A stretch of 64,000 nt of DNA from Periplaneta americana (taxonomy: Eukaryota > Arthropoda > Insecta > Blattodea > Blattidae): positions 164,328,102 to 164,392,101 of the forward strand of contig NC_091132.1 of the NCBI RefSeq assembly GCF_040183065.1, given 5' to 3'. Numbering within the stretch: position 1 is the first letter of the stretch; every line of letters starts with the position of its first letter. Shown here in pieces: positions 22,379-33,386 of this stretch. Under the pieces are notes generated by a model, which saw nothing but the letters and a program-made list of their open reading frames with translations, was not told the DNA's origin and made no database searches. A program made the translations under genes and the position numbers.

Positions 22379-22820
22379 AGAAAACATATTAAAAATATAT
22401 ATTATTTTAATGTACCGAAGTACATATGATATTTCCATGCAGATATTCCGCGTCATCCTATGATGAAAGAGTAATGGAATGGAGAAAAATTCTCTCTGGC
22501 ACTGGGATTTGAACCCGCGTTTTCAGCTCTACGTGCTGATGCTTTATCCACTAAACTACACTGGATACCCACCCCGGCATCGGACAGAATCGTCTTAGAT
22601 TAAGTTCCAAATCTGAGATGATTCTGTCCGATGCCGGAGTGGGTATCCAGTGTGGCTTAGTGGATAAAGCATCAGTATGAAGAGCTGTAAACCTAGGTTC
22701 AAATCCCGGCGCCGGAGAGAATTTTTCTCTCTTCCATTAATCTTTTATCGTATGATGACACAGAATATCTGCATGGAAATATCATATGTACTTCGGTACA
22801 TTAAAATAATATATATGATA
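22379..22820. mobile_element. Inverted pair of tRNA-derived SINEs (palindrome, arms ~210 bp)
   Basis: Left arm 22379-22600 and right arm 22606-22815 are inverted copies, sharing CATATGATATTTCCATGCAG, the tRNA-like head and CGGACAGAATC near the centre. Each arm carries a tRNA-like head with A box TGGCTTAGTGG and B box GGTTCAAATCC; the left one is on the minus strand and the right one on the plus strand, so the heads point outward. Confidence 0.85.
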
Positions 22821-23135
22821 TGCATAAACCACTTTGTGATTTAAGACGGCGCTTATTCTATTGCATCCCGGCCAACTAGTCACTCATAACGAGTGCACCT
22901 CAGCACATGTGTGGACTTCAGTCCTACGTTCATAGACATCTATGACGTAGTGCAGAGAGCGGCCACTAGAGGGAACCCAAGAGTTGGAACTTAATCTGAA
23001 ACGATTCTGTCCGACGCCGGGGTGGGTATCCGATGTGGCTTAGTGGATAAAGCATCAGCATGTAGATCTGAAAACCCGGGTTCAAATCCCGGCACCGGAG
23101 AGAATTTTTCTCCGTTCCATTACTCTTTCATCATA
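22821..23135 (+). mobile_element. Third SINE copy of the same family, direct orientation
   Basis: GTCCGACGCCGGGGTGGGTA at about 23010, A box TGGCTTAGTGG (23036), B box GGTTCAAATCC (23079), followed by the shared GAGAGAATTTTTCTC. An anticodon-like loop ATGTAGA can be drawn, reading GTA, but the stem has a mismatch. It is a SINE, not a tRNA gene. Confidence 0.8.
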
Positions 23136-23149
23136 TTTAAAACAGTTTT

Positions 23150-23360
23150 TTTAAACAAAACACAGATATCAAATTTGAAAGGCTTCTGACTACAGGCGTT
23201 CATGGCTTTTATGCTACCTTACCAGGACAAACACTTACCACAAAAACCCCATTAGAAATGTCTGTTACCAATATGTTTGAGTACATGAATACTTAAGCTA
23301 CACCTACTAAAGAAACACATTTAACAGCCATCACATTTAAAAGTTTCGTCAGTGCGTAAA
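23150..23360 (-). pseudogene. Fossil zinc-finger repeats downstream of gene A
   Basis: The minus-strand translation across stops and frameshifts gives TDETFKCDGC, CSLSIHVLKHIG and KAMNACSQKPFKFDIC, the linker and finger pattern of the neighbouring live exon. At least two or three decayed fingers are present. A MITE (23361-23743) separates this piece from another fossil finger at 23744-23800. Confidence 0.7.
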
Positions 23361-23743
23361 GGCTCATTCACAATGAAAATTAAACATAACGTAAGCATTA
23401 ACTTAAGAATATAAACGTTACGGTAAAATCAAGAAGTCATACCATCATTCACGATGGGAACATAAACATAACCGCAAACATACTTAGTAACCATGGAAAC
23501 GTAACAACGACGCCAATTCCTCATATTCTGTCGTATACTTCAGCGCTCCACGATTGCGTTCTGTTTGCAAATCACGTAAGCATAAGCATGAAAGTTTGGA
23601 GTTTGCAAACTTTCATGTCAACGTCTTACGGTAATGTTTATGTCAATGCTTATGTGAATCATTGTGAATGATCCCATTTGGTAGCCTGGGCGCAAACTTG
23701 TGTTTATGTTATGGTTATGTTTAATTTTCATAGTAAATGGGCC
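23361..23743. mobile_element. MITE inserted in fossil finger array
   Basis: The left end GGCTCATTCACAATGAAAAT and the complement of the right end (GAGGCCCATTTACTATGAAA) form inverted repeats that share ATGAAAATTAAACATAAC. A sub-palindrome GAAAGTTTG...CAAACTTTC lies at 23590-23615. Removing the element joins GTCAGTGCGTAAA to AGAGTTCATGG, restoring a finger-linker-like sequence. The target duplication is not resolved. Confidence 0.7.
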
Positions 23744-23805
23744 TCAAGAGTTCATGGTTTTTTACACTACCTGACTCAGAGAAGAAGAAAGTAATTATAT
23801 AAATA
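23744..23805 (-). pseudogene. Fossil finger, second piece
   Basis: The + strand AGTTCATGGTTTTTTACACT aligns with the finger unit of the live exon (TTCATGACTTTTTAGATTAC). It lies 105-165 bases past the gene A stop codon. Confidence 0.6.
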
Positions 23806-23811
23806 TACATT

Positions 23812-23817
23812 TTTATT
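23812..23817 (-). promoter_or_regulatory. Candidate polyadenylation signal of gene A
   Basis: AATAAA on the minus strand, about 95 bases downstream of the gene A stop codon at 23910. Position fits; usage is not shown. Confidence 0.4.
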
Positions 23818-23909
23818 AAGTCAAGGAAATTATATTCTTCATTGAAAAAATATAGGTTATTATTATTTTTGTATGAGAAACATTTGCCAGAAACATAAAC
23901 AAATAATAG

Positions 23910-24552
23910 TTATTTTAAAGGTTTCTTGTCCGTGTGTAGACGTACATGCCTTTTTAGGATACTCGATGACGACAAAACCTTACCACAAAAATCACATTTG
24001 AAAAGTTTCTCGCCTTTATGCGACAATTTATGCGATTTTAGGCTATTATAATACAAGAAATGCTTGCCACACAAATTACACTTGAAAGGTTTCTCGCCCG
24101 TGTGCAAACGTTCATGACTTTTTAGATTACTTGATGTCGAAAAATCTTTACCACAAACAAAACAATTGAAAGGTTTCTCACCAGTATGCACGCGATTATG
24201 TGTTTTTAGGCTATCAGATCGCGACAAACGCTTGCCACAAACATCACATTTAAAACGTTTCTTGCGTGTGTGCGGGTGTTCACGAGTTCCATAACTTGAC
24301 CTTGAAAAATTCTTACCCCTAACATCGCATTTGAAATGTTTGCCTGCGTCCTTGGGTAAATATCCGCTCAATTTTGCACAACTCGTGAAACATATTTTAG
24401 GCAATTCAAATTCGAATTGCTTCTCATCTTCACCAGTTCGCGCAGATTTTTCCGAGACATCTGAATTCTTGGGAATCTCACACACAGTCTTATTCTCTTC
24501 AAGTACACTGTCGAATTCTGATGATACAGTCCTTTCATTGGTAGCTGCAATC
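23910..24552 (-). CDS. Gene A exon 5: C2H2 zinc-finger exon (last exon)
   Basis: The exon starts after the acceptor TTTTGTTCAG at 24553 and completes a split codon with exon 4 (phase 2), reading R-IAATNERTVSSEFD. About 95 residues of acidic linker lead to five finger units: the first is degenerate (CDVRGKNFSRSS, second Cys replaced by Arg, His spacing lost), the next four are canonical (CDVCGKRLSRSDSLKTH, CFVCGKDFSTSSNLKSH, CNLCGKHFLYYNSLKSH, CDFCGKVLSSSSILKRH) with TGEKPF-type linkers between several of them. The frame ends DKKPLK and a stop at 23910-23912; degenerate finger sequence continues beyond it, so the array was once longer. The product is expected to be a sequence-specific DNA-binding nuclear protein; targets are unknown. 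Confidence 0.9.
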
Positions 24553-24909
24553 CTGAACAAAATATTCTATCAGTCTATAAAATAATAGCAACAAATATAC
24601 ATTCAATTATTGAATATTCAAATCAAAACAAACCTATTTCACCAAGAGGTACCATGCATCCTTGTAAATAATTAATGAATAATTTTGGAAGTATCAAAAT
24701 TGTGTTCACAATTTGGTCTTCACCTGTACAACAAATTTCATATGGATTACACCACGTTAGTGAACTCTTAATTGCATTTTCTTTTCAATAAACCTCTCCG
24801 TTAACAGTTACTTTTTTCGATACCAGTGTGCTATTTTCTGCGACTGTTTCGAAATTCGGGATTGCAAATATGATATAAATTTTTCTATCCCTTATACTTG
24901 TCATATATA
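24553..24909. other. Intron 4 of gene A, proximal part
   Basis: No gene or repeat recognised. It contains the polypyrimidine-like tract and acceptor for the finger exon (minus strand). Confidence 0.6.
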
Positions 24910-25830
24910 CGATGTCTATACAAAGGTCATTGCAAAAGTAATGCACAACATTTACATTTTTATCCTAGAGTTTTGCTATTGTCCCAAAATGTAGATACGT
25001 CCTTTAGGAACAAAATGTCACTTTTACACATAATCCCCGTCCGTTTCAACTGCCTTACACCACCTTGGAACGATGGCTTGTATATCTGCACGGCAAAAGT
25101 ATGGACCAAAACGTCTGAGCTACTCTTAGCAGCGTGCACGAAGAAGTTGTTATCTTCATACCTCGTTCCACGAAGGGATTCATTCAGTTTACCAAAGAGA
25201 TAGTAGTCGCATGTTCCAAATCAGCATTGTAAGGCAGAAGTTTCAGTCTCGTCCATCCAAGTTTCCTGATCTGGTCTGTGGGCTTGTGACTGGCATGTGG
25301 CCGTGCGTTCTCGTGCAATATCAGAACATTCTGTTCTTTCCGAAGTGGTCGAACACGACTCAAGGCTAGTTCAGAATAAAGCGGGGACGGAAACGACGAG
25401 AGCGGAAATATTGTTAAAATAAATGTATGTAATGTAACCATTCACAATAAACTATTGTGAATGCTCACATTTAAGTCAAGCTTGAGGTTTCTTGAGAATT
25501 GCCACATACGCGACAGAATTAATCGTGGTTCTGTTTGGCATGATGTCCGCCGTTCCATTGCCTGCCTCTTTGTGTCCGGTTCAAAATAGTGGAGCTATGT
25601 TTCATCTTCTGTCACAATTTTTGTAAGAAAGATATCTCCACCAGTCTCAGACTGGTCCAAAAGTTCGCTGCACTGTTTTTCGAGTTTCTTTGTGGGCTTC
25701 TGACAACATCTTCGGAACCCACCTGGCACAAACCTTTTTTTAACCCCAACTGTTGCAATATTCTGCACACACTTGCTTCTCCTATTTCAAATTGGGGCAT
25801 ATATACTAAAAGCAAATAGACTACCTATGT
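24910..25830 (-). pseudogene. Mariner transposase pseudogene in gene A intron 4
   Basis: Minus-strand frames, broken by several stops, read in order IGEASVCRILQQLGLKKG, a block matching the mariner 'WVPKML' region, a decayed DETW block near 25600, ILHENARPHASHK near 25340 (second catalytic Asp region, with E for D in the usual HDNARPH), RKLGWTRLKLLPYNADLEH, and a C-terminal remnant. The plus-strand left end AAAGGTCATTGCAAAAGTAA at 24919 looks like a mariner terminal repeat; the other end is not identified. Dead. Confidence 0.8.
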
Positions 25831-26642
25831 CTGAGTTTCTGGAGACAGCAAATTTATGTTATTTTGCTGTCAAGCTTGCAGATCAACATAAGCTATGTGC
25901 TCCTTGTATCGCATTCAAAATTTTACGAAACATTTGCGCCATTGGATAAATGAAAATACATATACCAATGATTCTTGTAAAGTTAATATCATCAATCGTA
26001 ATAATCGTGATAACAGATCACATCCTGATCTACGTTCTGCTATGAGACGTGAGCCACACTCGGATCTGGTAGATGTTAAAGTTTTCCATAAGCCATCATA
26101 GCTATCCATAGATGAATCTTATATGTCTGTATGTGTGATACAGCACAAAGAAATTAAAGTGCGGACAGCGACAGTGATTTTCACATAGTGAAGGCTTGAC
26201 CTGAATGAGTTTAGCATTCATAACTTTTCTCCTACATTTTAGTTTTCTTTCTACATTGCAGTGATTTTAAGCATGTGACGCCTATGTTGTATGAACATTA
26301 CATTGTACTGCCCTTATAAATAAAGAATATTTGATTTTTTCTCATTTTCTTAAGTATAATTAGTTTTAAATTGATGATACATCCTTTATTCACTGTAATC
26401 TCAAAACAATTTCTGTTATTTCAAAACTATGAACCTGAAATATTACTATTTCTTATCTAATATTTGAATAAACCCTCAAAAAAGATTATACTGGTAGCTA
26501 TAATGTAATGTTACACGACTTAAGAGCCAATCAGACGTTTCTGTCCATAACATAAAAGTAGCAATATGTTGGTTATACCATTATTCGAGGGAGGTCTTCA
26601 ATTACAGATTTTATTAGCGTTTGAATATTTGAATACACTCAC
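25831..26642. other. Intron 4 of gene A, no gene recognised
   Basis: AT-rich, no supported ORF. The words at 26140-26340 look like the 3' UTR of a retroelement (ends AATAAAGAATATTTG), but I cannot classify it. Confidence 0.5.
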
Positions 26643-26719
26643 CTCTCCACGCCATCATCTTCTAAAGATACTTCCACTTTCTGTTCCTGCTGAACTCTGT
26701 CCACAACGAACAAATTTAC
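26643..26719 (-). CDS. Gene A exon 4: acidic linker exon
   Basis: A 77-base exon with acceptor TTTTGCAG and donor GTGAGT. It enters in phase 0 (VNLFVVDRVQQEQKVEVS...) and leaves in phase 2 after GVE, supplying AG of the split Arg codon that is completed in exon 5. It has the same place and phase pattern as the 62748-62830 exon of gene B (83 bases, also 0 to 2), which supports both calls. Acidic, no domain. Confidence 0.8.
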
Positions 26720-26763
26720 CTGCAAAAGTGAATACATAATGACGAGAGGTTTAACTAGCTTAT

Positions 26764-27430
26764 CGGTCATAGGTTTCCTATGTCAGGCACCTCACTATAC
26801 AACCTAGTGAATCCAATCTAACTTTTGGGTAAGGTTTTAATGTATTTTACACAAAATCCAAGTGGTTCCGAAATGCATTGGATTACTTCTTCCACACATC
26901 TTTACTCAAATTCAGGTTATTTACTTGTATTGTATCGCATTGGAATCAAATTCCAACCTTGAAAATATGTGCACGTCATGTATAAATGACCTGCAGGAAA
27001 AGTAATCAGAATTTGCAAGAATATTTGATGTAAATAAATAGTGAACAGGTTATATATTGAAACATTAATATATTTCACAGATGACAGTTTTATTAAATCA
27101 AAATGCACACTCTTTAATACAACATCTTTTGGCATAAAATAGCAGAAATAAAAGTTCTGCTACCGCAGTTGCAAATTAATTTATAAAACAGATTTTTTCT
27201 GCGGATTCAAAAGATTCATAACTCCAAATGAAATGATGTATGGAACCTCGAATTTGTCATTGTGGAAGCTGATAAAACAATTGTAGAGACCGGTTTTATG
27301 GCAGACAGAGATAATAATGGCAGATCGAAGTCCGTAAGAAATAATGTAAATACGGATTTTATTACAATATATAAAATATCTGAATATGAAACAAGCAAAG
27401 TGAATCAAGTTGCCAACAGATGAGATGCTC
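26764..27430. repeat. Duplicated intron block, right copy
   Basis: Counterpart of 1-354 plus 1411-1740. It includes the uninterrupted target site ACACTCTTTAA at 27107-27117 where the left copy carries the LINE insertion. It lies in gene A intron 3. Confidence 0.8.
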
Positions 27431-27805
27431 AACCCCTTCTCTCCCAGCGTGGCCTGTAAGCTACGTGTTCTTGGAAAGCCAGAAGCCCTTATAAAATCAT
27501 ACAAATTGTCCCGGACATGTGACCTGTCAATACAAGCTCTCTTCTTTTCCCATCATTCTTTGCATGATGTACAATATAAAATCTCACGATTCCATTCTTT
27601 GTTTACATCAGTTACAAAATGGCGAGTAGTTGAATCATGAGGAAAAAGAGTGCCTAAAGATCAGAAAATATACTTTAAAATTTAACAGTATTCAATTATC
27701 GTTTTTGATGCTAAGTACAGTGGTTGCATATGAATATATTGAGGGAGTAATGACACACACATTCAACTTACTGCAAAGAACTAATGCGATATATCCTAAT
27801 GACTG
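27431..27805. other. Intron 3 of gene A, nothing recognised
   Basis: No coding or repeat signature that I can support. Confidence 0.5.
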
Positions 27806-28055
27806 TCCACACCTGTGGAGTAACCGTCAGCGCGTCTGGCCGCGAAATCAGGTGGCCCGGGTTCGATTTCCGGTCGGGGCAAGTTACCTGGTTGAGGTTT
27901 TTTCCGGGGTTTTCCCTCAATCCAATATGAGCGAATGCTGGGTAACTTTCGGTGTTGGACCCTGGACTCATTTCACCAGCATTATCACCTTCATCTCATT
28001 AGACGCTAAATAACCTCAGATGTTGATAAAGCTTCGTAAAATAACCTACTAAAAA
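27806..28055 (+). mobile_element. tRNA-derived SINE
   Basis: Head with CGTCAGCGCGTCTGGCCGCG and B box GGTTCGATTTCC, then GGCAAGTTACCTGGTTGAGG, TCCGGGGTTTTCCC, and a tail ending CGTAAAATAACCTACTAAA. About 90% identical to the copy at 37891-38145. Confidence 0.85.
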
Positions 28056-28639
28056 AAAATCCTAATGACTTGAAACTACTTGAAAGTAAATCATATTATG
28101 GCTAAGTTCCAACAAATAAGAAGAAAGTTGAAGAAGTCAGCAAAGTAATGCAGTATGTACTTTCTGAATATCTTCAATATTATGAAGAAATTCTCCAGTG
28201 GCCGAAAGAAGAAAAAAATAATGAAGATGGCTGAAAATTTCAGAGAAAGTGTTTAATGAAGAAACTTAAAAGATTTTATGCTTTTAAGTTGCTTTACTTA
28301 AAAAATAACAGATATATTGCCTTAGCAAAATAATGTTCTTAGCAGTTAAATTCATAAGTATTTGTTAGTCAATAATAGATAAACACATTTAAGATCATAG
28401 AAATTCATTTCATTACGTTTTACTCACTGTTTATTATTAAAAGGGCACAAGTCCATCATAAACATTATTTTTTTACAGTTAAGTTTTATTAGTTTATGCA
28501 TGTAAACATAACTTTACACCTTTGTCGTCGACAAAAAATCTGATTACACTACAAAGTACCATTAGCAAATTAAACAGTTTTTTGCTTCTCCTGTAAAATT
28601 GACAGTAGTGGACATGTGACCTTTCAAAAATAATCAGTT
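28056..28639. other. Intron 3 of gene A, nothing recognised
   Basis: AT-rich; no feature supported. Confidence 0.5.
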
Positions 28640-28646
28640 CAATAAT

Positions 28647-28686
<40 letters not shown>

Positions 28687-28794
28687 GTAATAACAATAAT
28701 AATAATCATAATAATAATAACAATAATAATAGTAATAATAACAATAATAATAATCATAATAAAAGTAATAGCAGTAGTAGTAGTAGTAGTAGTA

Positions 28795-28830
<36 letters not shown>

Positions 28831-28832
28831 GG
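28640..28832. repeat. Compound trinucleotide microsatellite
   Basis: About 190 bases of (AAT/AAC/ATC/AGT)n. Poly-Ile or poly-Tyr frames across it are artefacts. Confidence 0.92.
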
Positions 28833-29134
28833 AACAATTTTCTCCGTGTTTCGAAATAATTCTTTGCACCCTTTTGGAAATATCTGCAGTGATTGGGAAT
28901 AGTGACATAAGTCAGTTTTACAAACCTTTTTTGACAACTTACACTGGTTTATGTCGATTTGACTTTCTTCTGTATGAATTATTGTAATGGGAGGAATACC
29001 TATGTATTTTGTTCCAAGCAAACAGATGTTCCGTAAGCTGTCAATAAATTATCAAAAAAGGTTTGTGGAAACTGGCTTGTGTCACTTTTCCCGAGCACTA
29101 CAGATATATACTTGCATATTATTATGTTATTTAA

Positions 29135-29273
29135 AATCTAAAGGAAAACCGTCTAAGTTGTGAACATTAAGGAAAAAGAGAAATCAGTTAACACAATTCG
29201 AGTCTGTTAATAGAGCTGACATACTTACAAATGCACTACTGGTATATGTGTATATTGACAGTGAACCACTTAC
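29135..29273. repeat. Exon-3 flank, right copy (empty site)
   Basis: Matches 6700-6808 plus 8946 onward. At 29241-29256 it lacks the TIR and hAT elements found in the left copy, so it acts as the empty-site reference. Confidence 0.75.
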
Positions 29274-29414
29274 ATCAACTTCAGTTTTCACGTCAGGAAA
29301 GCTCATAGGCACTGGTGTGATGTCTTCAACCTTTATCTCTGATATGATATCGTAACTCTGGTTCATGCATTCTGTCTTCATGCCAGTCATTTTCAGATGC
29401 GATAAATTCTCTTC
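29274..29414 (-). CDS. Gene A exon 3: SUMO-motif cassette exon
   Basis: A 141-base exon (47 codons), acceptor TTCTGTAG, donor GTAAGT, phase 0 to 0. It begins EENLSHLKMTGMKTEC and ends MSFPDVKTEVD. psi-K-x-E motifs: MKTE, IKVE and VKTE. It is a paralogue of the exons at 33387, 10737 and 17391, and of the relic at 8959. Because both ends are phase 0, it may be a constitutive exon or an alternative to exon 2. No stop, intact splice sites. Confidence 0.82.
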
Positions 29415-29809
29415 CTACAGAACAAAAAGTCATCGTGAATATTTTGTTTACCTATTTTAAAGATGAATTGTTGTGAAACAGCCGAAAATCTGTTTCTGCA
29501 TGGCAGTCATTGGCTAACTTTCAACAAAGGCGACAAATTAGAGAAGAAAATTGAAGACAGAATAGGAACAAGACCTTAAAGGACACTGGCAATGACTAAC
29601 AGTAGGACAGGTTTTACTTCTGAAAATAATTTACATAGTGTAATATGTGTAAAAAAAAATGTTACTTATATTCTGACATTGAATGCAAATGTGTTTTCGA
29701 ATACGATATTTTATTACTCAGGTAGGGAAACCAGATTCACAGCAATAAAAAAGAGGACACGAAGCTTCAAAAAGGAGGACGTTTGAAAAAGAAAAAGAGG
29801 ACATAGATT
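29415..29809. other. Intron 2 of gene A, nothing recognised
   Basis: A GAGGAC-rich patch at 29750-29803 resembles the interior of hAT-like MITEs such as 49533-50513, but I cannot place ends. Confidence 0.4.
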
Positions 29810-29955
29810 ACCTTGCATTCACATTACGGTTGTGGAAAATCTCGGAAAAAACCCAACCAGGTAATCAGCCCAAGTGGACATCGAACCCGGGCCCGAACGG
29901 AACTTCAGACCGGCAGGCATGTGCCTTAATCGACTGAGCCACGCCGGTGACTACT
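29810..29955 (-). mobile_element. tRNA-derived SINE
   Basis: Minus strand: GGCGTGGCTCAGTCG (A box), GGGTTCGATGTCC (B box), then TACCTGGTTGGGTTTTTTCC and a short body. The 3' end is truncated. Confidence 0.8.
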
Positions 29956-30404
29956 TAGATTTAGAATAACTATTATCTATTTTCTTACAAAATATTTACA
30001 GTACAGATTTAAGCTTACAGTATATCATACTTAACAGTATGTTAATATCTATTTTATTACAAAGTAATTACGAAAACACTTAATAATAATCATTTTACAG
30101 TTAGCTAAATATGAAAATCAAGAGAACTGTAATTATTAAAGAGGGCATTTAGGTTAGATTTACACTCGCATCTCATTCTCTCGATTTATTATCTAGCTGT
30201 GAGCAATGATCATAACGGGGACCAAATCGAGTTATTATGATCGTTGCCAAAGAATAGGCTATATTCCGTCGATGGATGCTGCTGCATGGTCTTCATGGGC
30301 GACGGAATTTAAAGAACTCTTGATACTGAATAACAACTGCATTTGCAAGCATCCTTAAATAAACTACTACTATATCTACGTTTGAGCTAACAGGGAAGTA
30401 GTTA
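29956..30404. other. Intron 2 of gene A, nothing recognised
   Basis: No supported feature. Confidence 0.5.
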
Positions 30405-30740
30405 CACCAGAGTGGAGAAAGTCACACATCAGAGAAGTGCACGAATTGTATTCTTTACCAAACATAATAATTAGGAACATTAAATCCAGATATTTGAGAT
30501 GAGCAGGGAATGCAGCATGAATGTGTGAATACAGAAATCATACAGAGTGTTAGTTGGAAGATCTTACAGATAAACACCTTTTAGGAGGCCGAAACGTAGA
30601 TGGGAGGGTAATATTAAAATGGAGTTGAGGGAGGAAGGATATGATGTTATGGACTTGATTAATCTTGCTCAGGATACGGACTGATGGCAGGCTTATAGGA
30701 GGGCGGCAATGAATCTCCGAGGTCTTTAAAACTCGCTGCC
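30405..30740 (+). pseudogene. Old LINE copy ('MNLRVP' family), copy 3
   Basis: Nucleotide similarity to the 3' end of the other copies is plain (GTGGAGAAAGTCACACA, GGAGGCCGAAACGTAGATGG, AATCTTGCTCAGGATA), but frameshifts and stops abound and the end reads MNLRGL instead of MNLRVP. It is the oldest-looking of the five copies. Confidence 0.82.
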
Positions 30741-31036
30741 ACCACCACCACCACATTTAAAAGTTTAAGAAAATTCACACATCATATAAAAATACTAGTC
30801 TAAAATTAACAATAATGGTAATGTACACTAAGTTTTCTTGGCAGTAATATTATGACTGGAAAGATATGACGCGATTCAATTAAGTGTTCTATCATGTATT
30901 AACAATGAATACACTTCGTTATCAAAAGGGAAAGTAAATTAATATAAGAAACTGTAGTGCCATGGAGGGATATTTTTCATTATATAACATATCTTAAAAC
31001 TATTACAATTTTGAAACAGTCACAAGAGAATGATAA
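30741..31036. other. Intron 2 of gene A, nothing recognised
   Basis: AT-rich; starts with a short (CCA)n run at 30738-30753. Confidence 0.5.
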
Positions 31037-31270
31037 ATGTTTTTTAATGTTATGTTTTATTTAACGACGCTCGCAACTGCAGAGGTTATATCAGCGTCGC
31101 CGGATGTGCCGGAATTTTGTCCCGCAGGAGTTCTTTTACATGCCAGTAAATCTACTGACATGAGCCTGTCGCATTTAAGCACACTTAAATGCCATCGACT
31201 TGGCCCGGGATCGAACCCGCAACCTTGGGCATAGAAGGCCAGCGCTATACCAACTCGCCAACCAGGTCGA
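31037..31270 (-). mobile_element. tRNA-derived SINE, near full length
   Basis: On the minus strand a tRNA-like head (B box GGTTCGATCCCGG near 31210) is followed by AAGTCGATGGCATTTAAGTG, ACATCCGGCGACGCTG and the end GCGTCGTTAAATAAAACAT. A 5'-truncated copy lies at 47225-47395 on the plus strand. The conserved body may be one of the SINE domains known from blattodeans, but I could not compare. Confidence 0.8.
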
Positions 31271-31449
31271 CGAGAATGATAAACTAACCTTATGTTTGTT
31301 ATAACACGTGACTAGTATACACTACAGACGTGTTTCAATTATAAAAAAGAGTGAGCTGAAAGGAGACTTATAATGTGTTCATTTTTACATACAAAGCAAC
31401 ACTTCATTAATGAGAAATAATAGCAATAACTCAAGTTCAATGAACAATA

Positions 31450-32430
31450 CTTTTAAGGAACCCGGAGGTTCATTGCTGCCCTCACATAAGCCCGCCATTG
31501 GTCCCTATCCTGAGCCAAATTAATCCAGTCTCCATCATCATATCCCACCTCCCACAAATCCATTTTAATATTATTTTCCCATCTACGTCTCGGCCTCTCC
31601 AAAGGTCTTTTTTCCTCCGCTCTCCCAATTAACACTCTATATGCATTTCTGGATTCGCCCATACCTGCTACATGTCCTGCCCATCTCAAACGTCTGGATT
31701 TAATGCTCCCAGTTATGTCAGGTGAAGAATACAATGCGTGCAGTTCTGTGTTGTGTAACTTTCTTCATTCTCCTGTAACTTCATTCCTCTTAGCCCCAAA
31801 TATTTTCTTAAGCACCTTATTCTCAAACAACCTTAACCTATGTTCCTCTCTCAAAGTGAGAGTCCAAGTTTCACAACCATAAAGAACAACCGGTAATATA
31901 ACTGTTTTATAAATTATAACTATCAGATTTTTTGACAGCAGACTGGAAGATAAAAGCTTCTCAACCGAATAATAACACGCATTTCCCATATTTATTCTGT
32001 GTTTACTTTCCTCCCGATTATCATTTATATTTGTTACTGTTGCTCCCAGGTATTTGAATTTTACCACCTCTTCAAAGGATAAATTTCCAATTTTTATATT
32101 TCCATTTCGTACAAAATTCTCGTCACGAGATATAATCATATACTTTGTCTTTTCGGGATTTACTTCCAAACCTATCTCTATACTTGTTTCAAGTAAAATT
32201 CCTGTATTTTTCGTAATCGTTTGTGGATTTTCTCCTAACATATTCACGTCATCTGCATAAACAAGCAGCTGATGTAACCCGTTCAATTCCAAACCCTCTC
32301 TGTTATCCTGGACTTTCCTAATGGCATACTCTAGAGCAAAGTTAAAAAGTAAAGGTGATAGTGCATCTCCTTGCTTTAGCCCACAGTGAATTGGAAACGC
32401 ATCTGACAGAAACTGACCTTTACGGACTCA
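31450..32430 (-). pseudogene. 5'-truncated LINE copy ('MNLRVP' family), copy 4
   Basis: The longest copy. Minus-strand frame 32292-31765 begins just before [12 protein letters not shown] (catalytic YADD near 32255), then [21 protein letters not shown] and [12 protein letters not shown] stop after TGE (31765) separates it from 31734-31453, which ends in MNLRVP. The YADD box is intact but the upstream RT is absent. Confidence 0.9.
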
Positions 32431-32440
32431 ATTATTATTA

Positions 32441-32477
<37 letters not shown>

Positions 32478-32496
32478 TATTATTACTTCATTAATG
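32431..32496. repeat. (ATT)n microsatellite
   Basis: About 60 bases of ATT at the 5' truncation point of the LINE. Confidence 0.9.
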
Positions 32497-33019
32497 GGAA
32501 ATAATAACAAGAAATCAAGTTAAATGAACAATACTACAAAACTAAAATCAAATTGTGTCCTAGGGATTACATCTTCGCGCATTCCTATTTTGTTTCTTTT
32601 TCTGGACAAGGGAGCACAGGCAAGCACCACAGCCTTAGGCTTGTTTTGCAACTCCTTATCTTGGAATGACTGTTGAAGTCCTTAGGATCACTTCTTTCAA
32701 GCACACAATTCACTGCATGGTGTGATTGTATCGAATAGCCAGGTCGCAATTCATGTGCCTGGATCTGCTGCATCCTTCACCAGAAGAACATGACGCCATC
32801 AATTCCACAACTCACCAAGGCGCCATCTATCCAAGGGAGCTACACTGCCCCCAGTCACCAGCAGTCTGCTTATTAAAGCCCCTGCAGTTTCTGCGGATAT
32901 GTGCAGCTCCCGTGGACAGATGGCGCCTATAAGGAGATCCTGGAACCACGTCCACCATGTCCTCCTGATCTACCTGTAAACTACTGAGATGATTCATGTG
33001 AATGATATTAATGAAGGCG
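32497..33019. other. Intron 2 of gene A, no gene recognised
   Basis: Less AT-rich than its surroundings (32700-32960), so probably an unclassified repeat, but no domain or repeat ends are visible. Confidence 0.4.
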
Positions 33020-33185
33020 AACTGAATCCGAGGCCCAACGCCGAAAGATACCTAGCAATTCGAGTGGTTAAGGAAATACTGCAGGAAAAACTCCAACCAG
33101 GATTTGAACCCAGGCCCGCTCGTTTCACGATCAAGAAGGCTAACTGTTACTCCACAGCGGTGGAATGGCGCGTCCCTTAGAAAGT
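33020..33185 (-). mobile_element. tRNA-derived SINE, truncated
   Basis: Minus strand: CCGCTGTGGAGTAACAGTTA (head), GGGTTCAAATCCTGG (B box), GAGTTTTTCCTGCAGTATTT. It is related to the 27806 and 37891 family by its head layout. Confidence 0.75.
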
Positions 33186-33386
33186 AATACAGCAAGAGAT
33201 GAAATTAATTTTCAAACATAAATATTAAGATATTGTCATCTTGAAATGTACGGTATACTGAAATAAAATGATTTTACATAGAAAATAAGAATGCCTCTGT
33301 CATATGCTAAATTCACTGTGTAACTGTCAGCGACGATAAGAATACAAAAATAATACTGGAAGAAGAACAGTCAGGGCTCCACTTAC

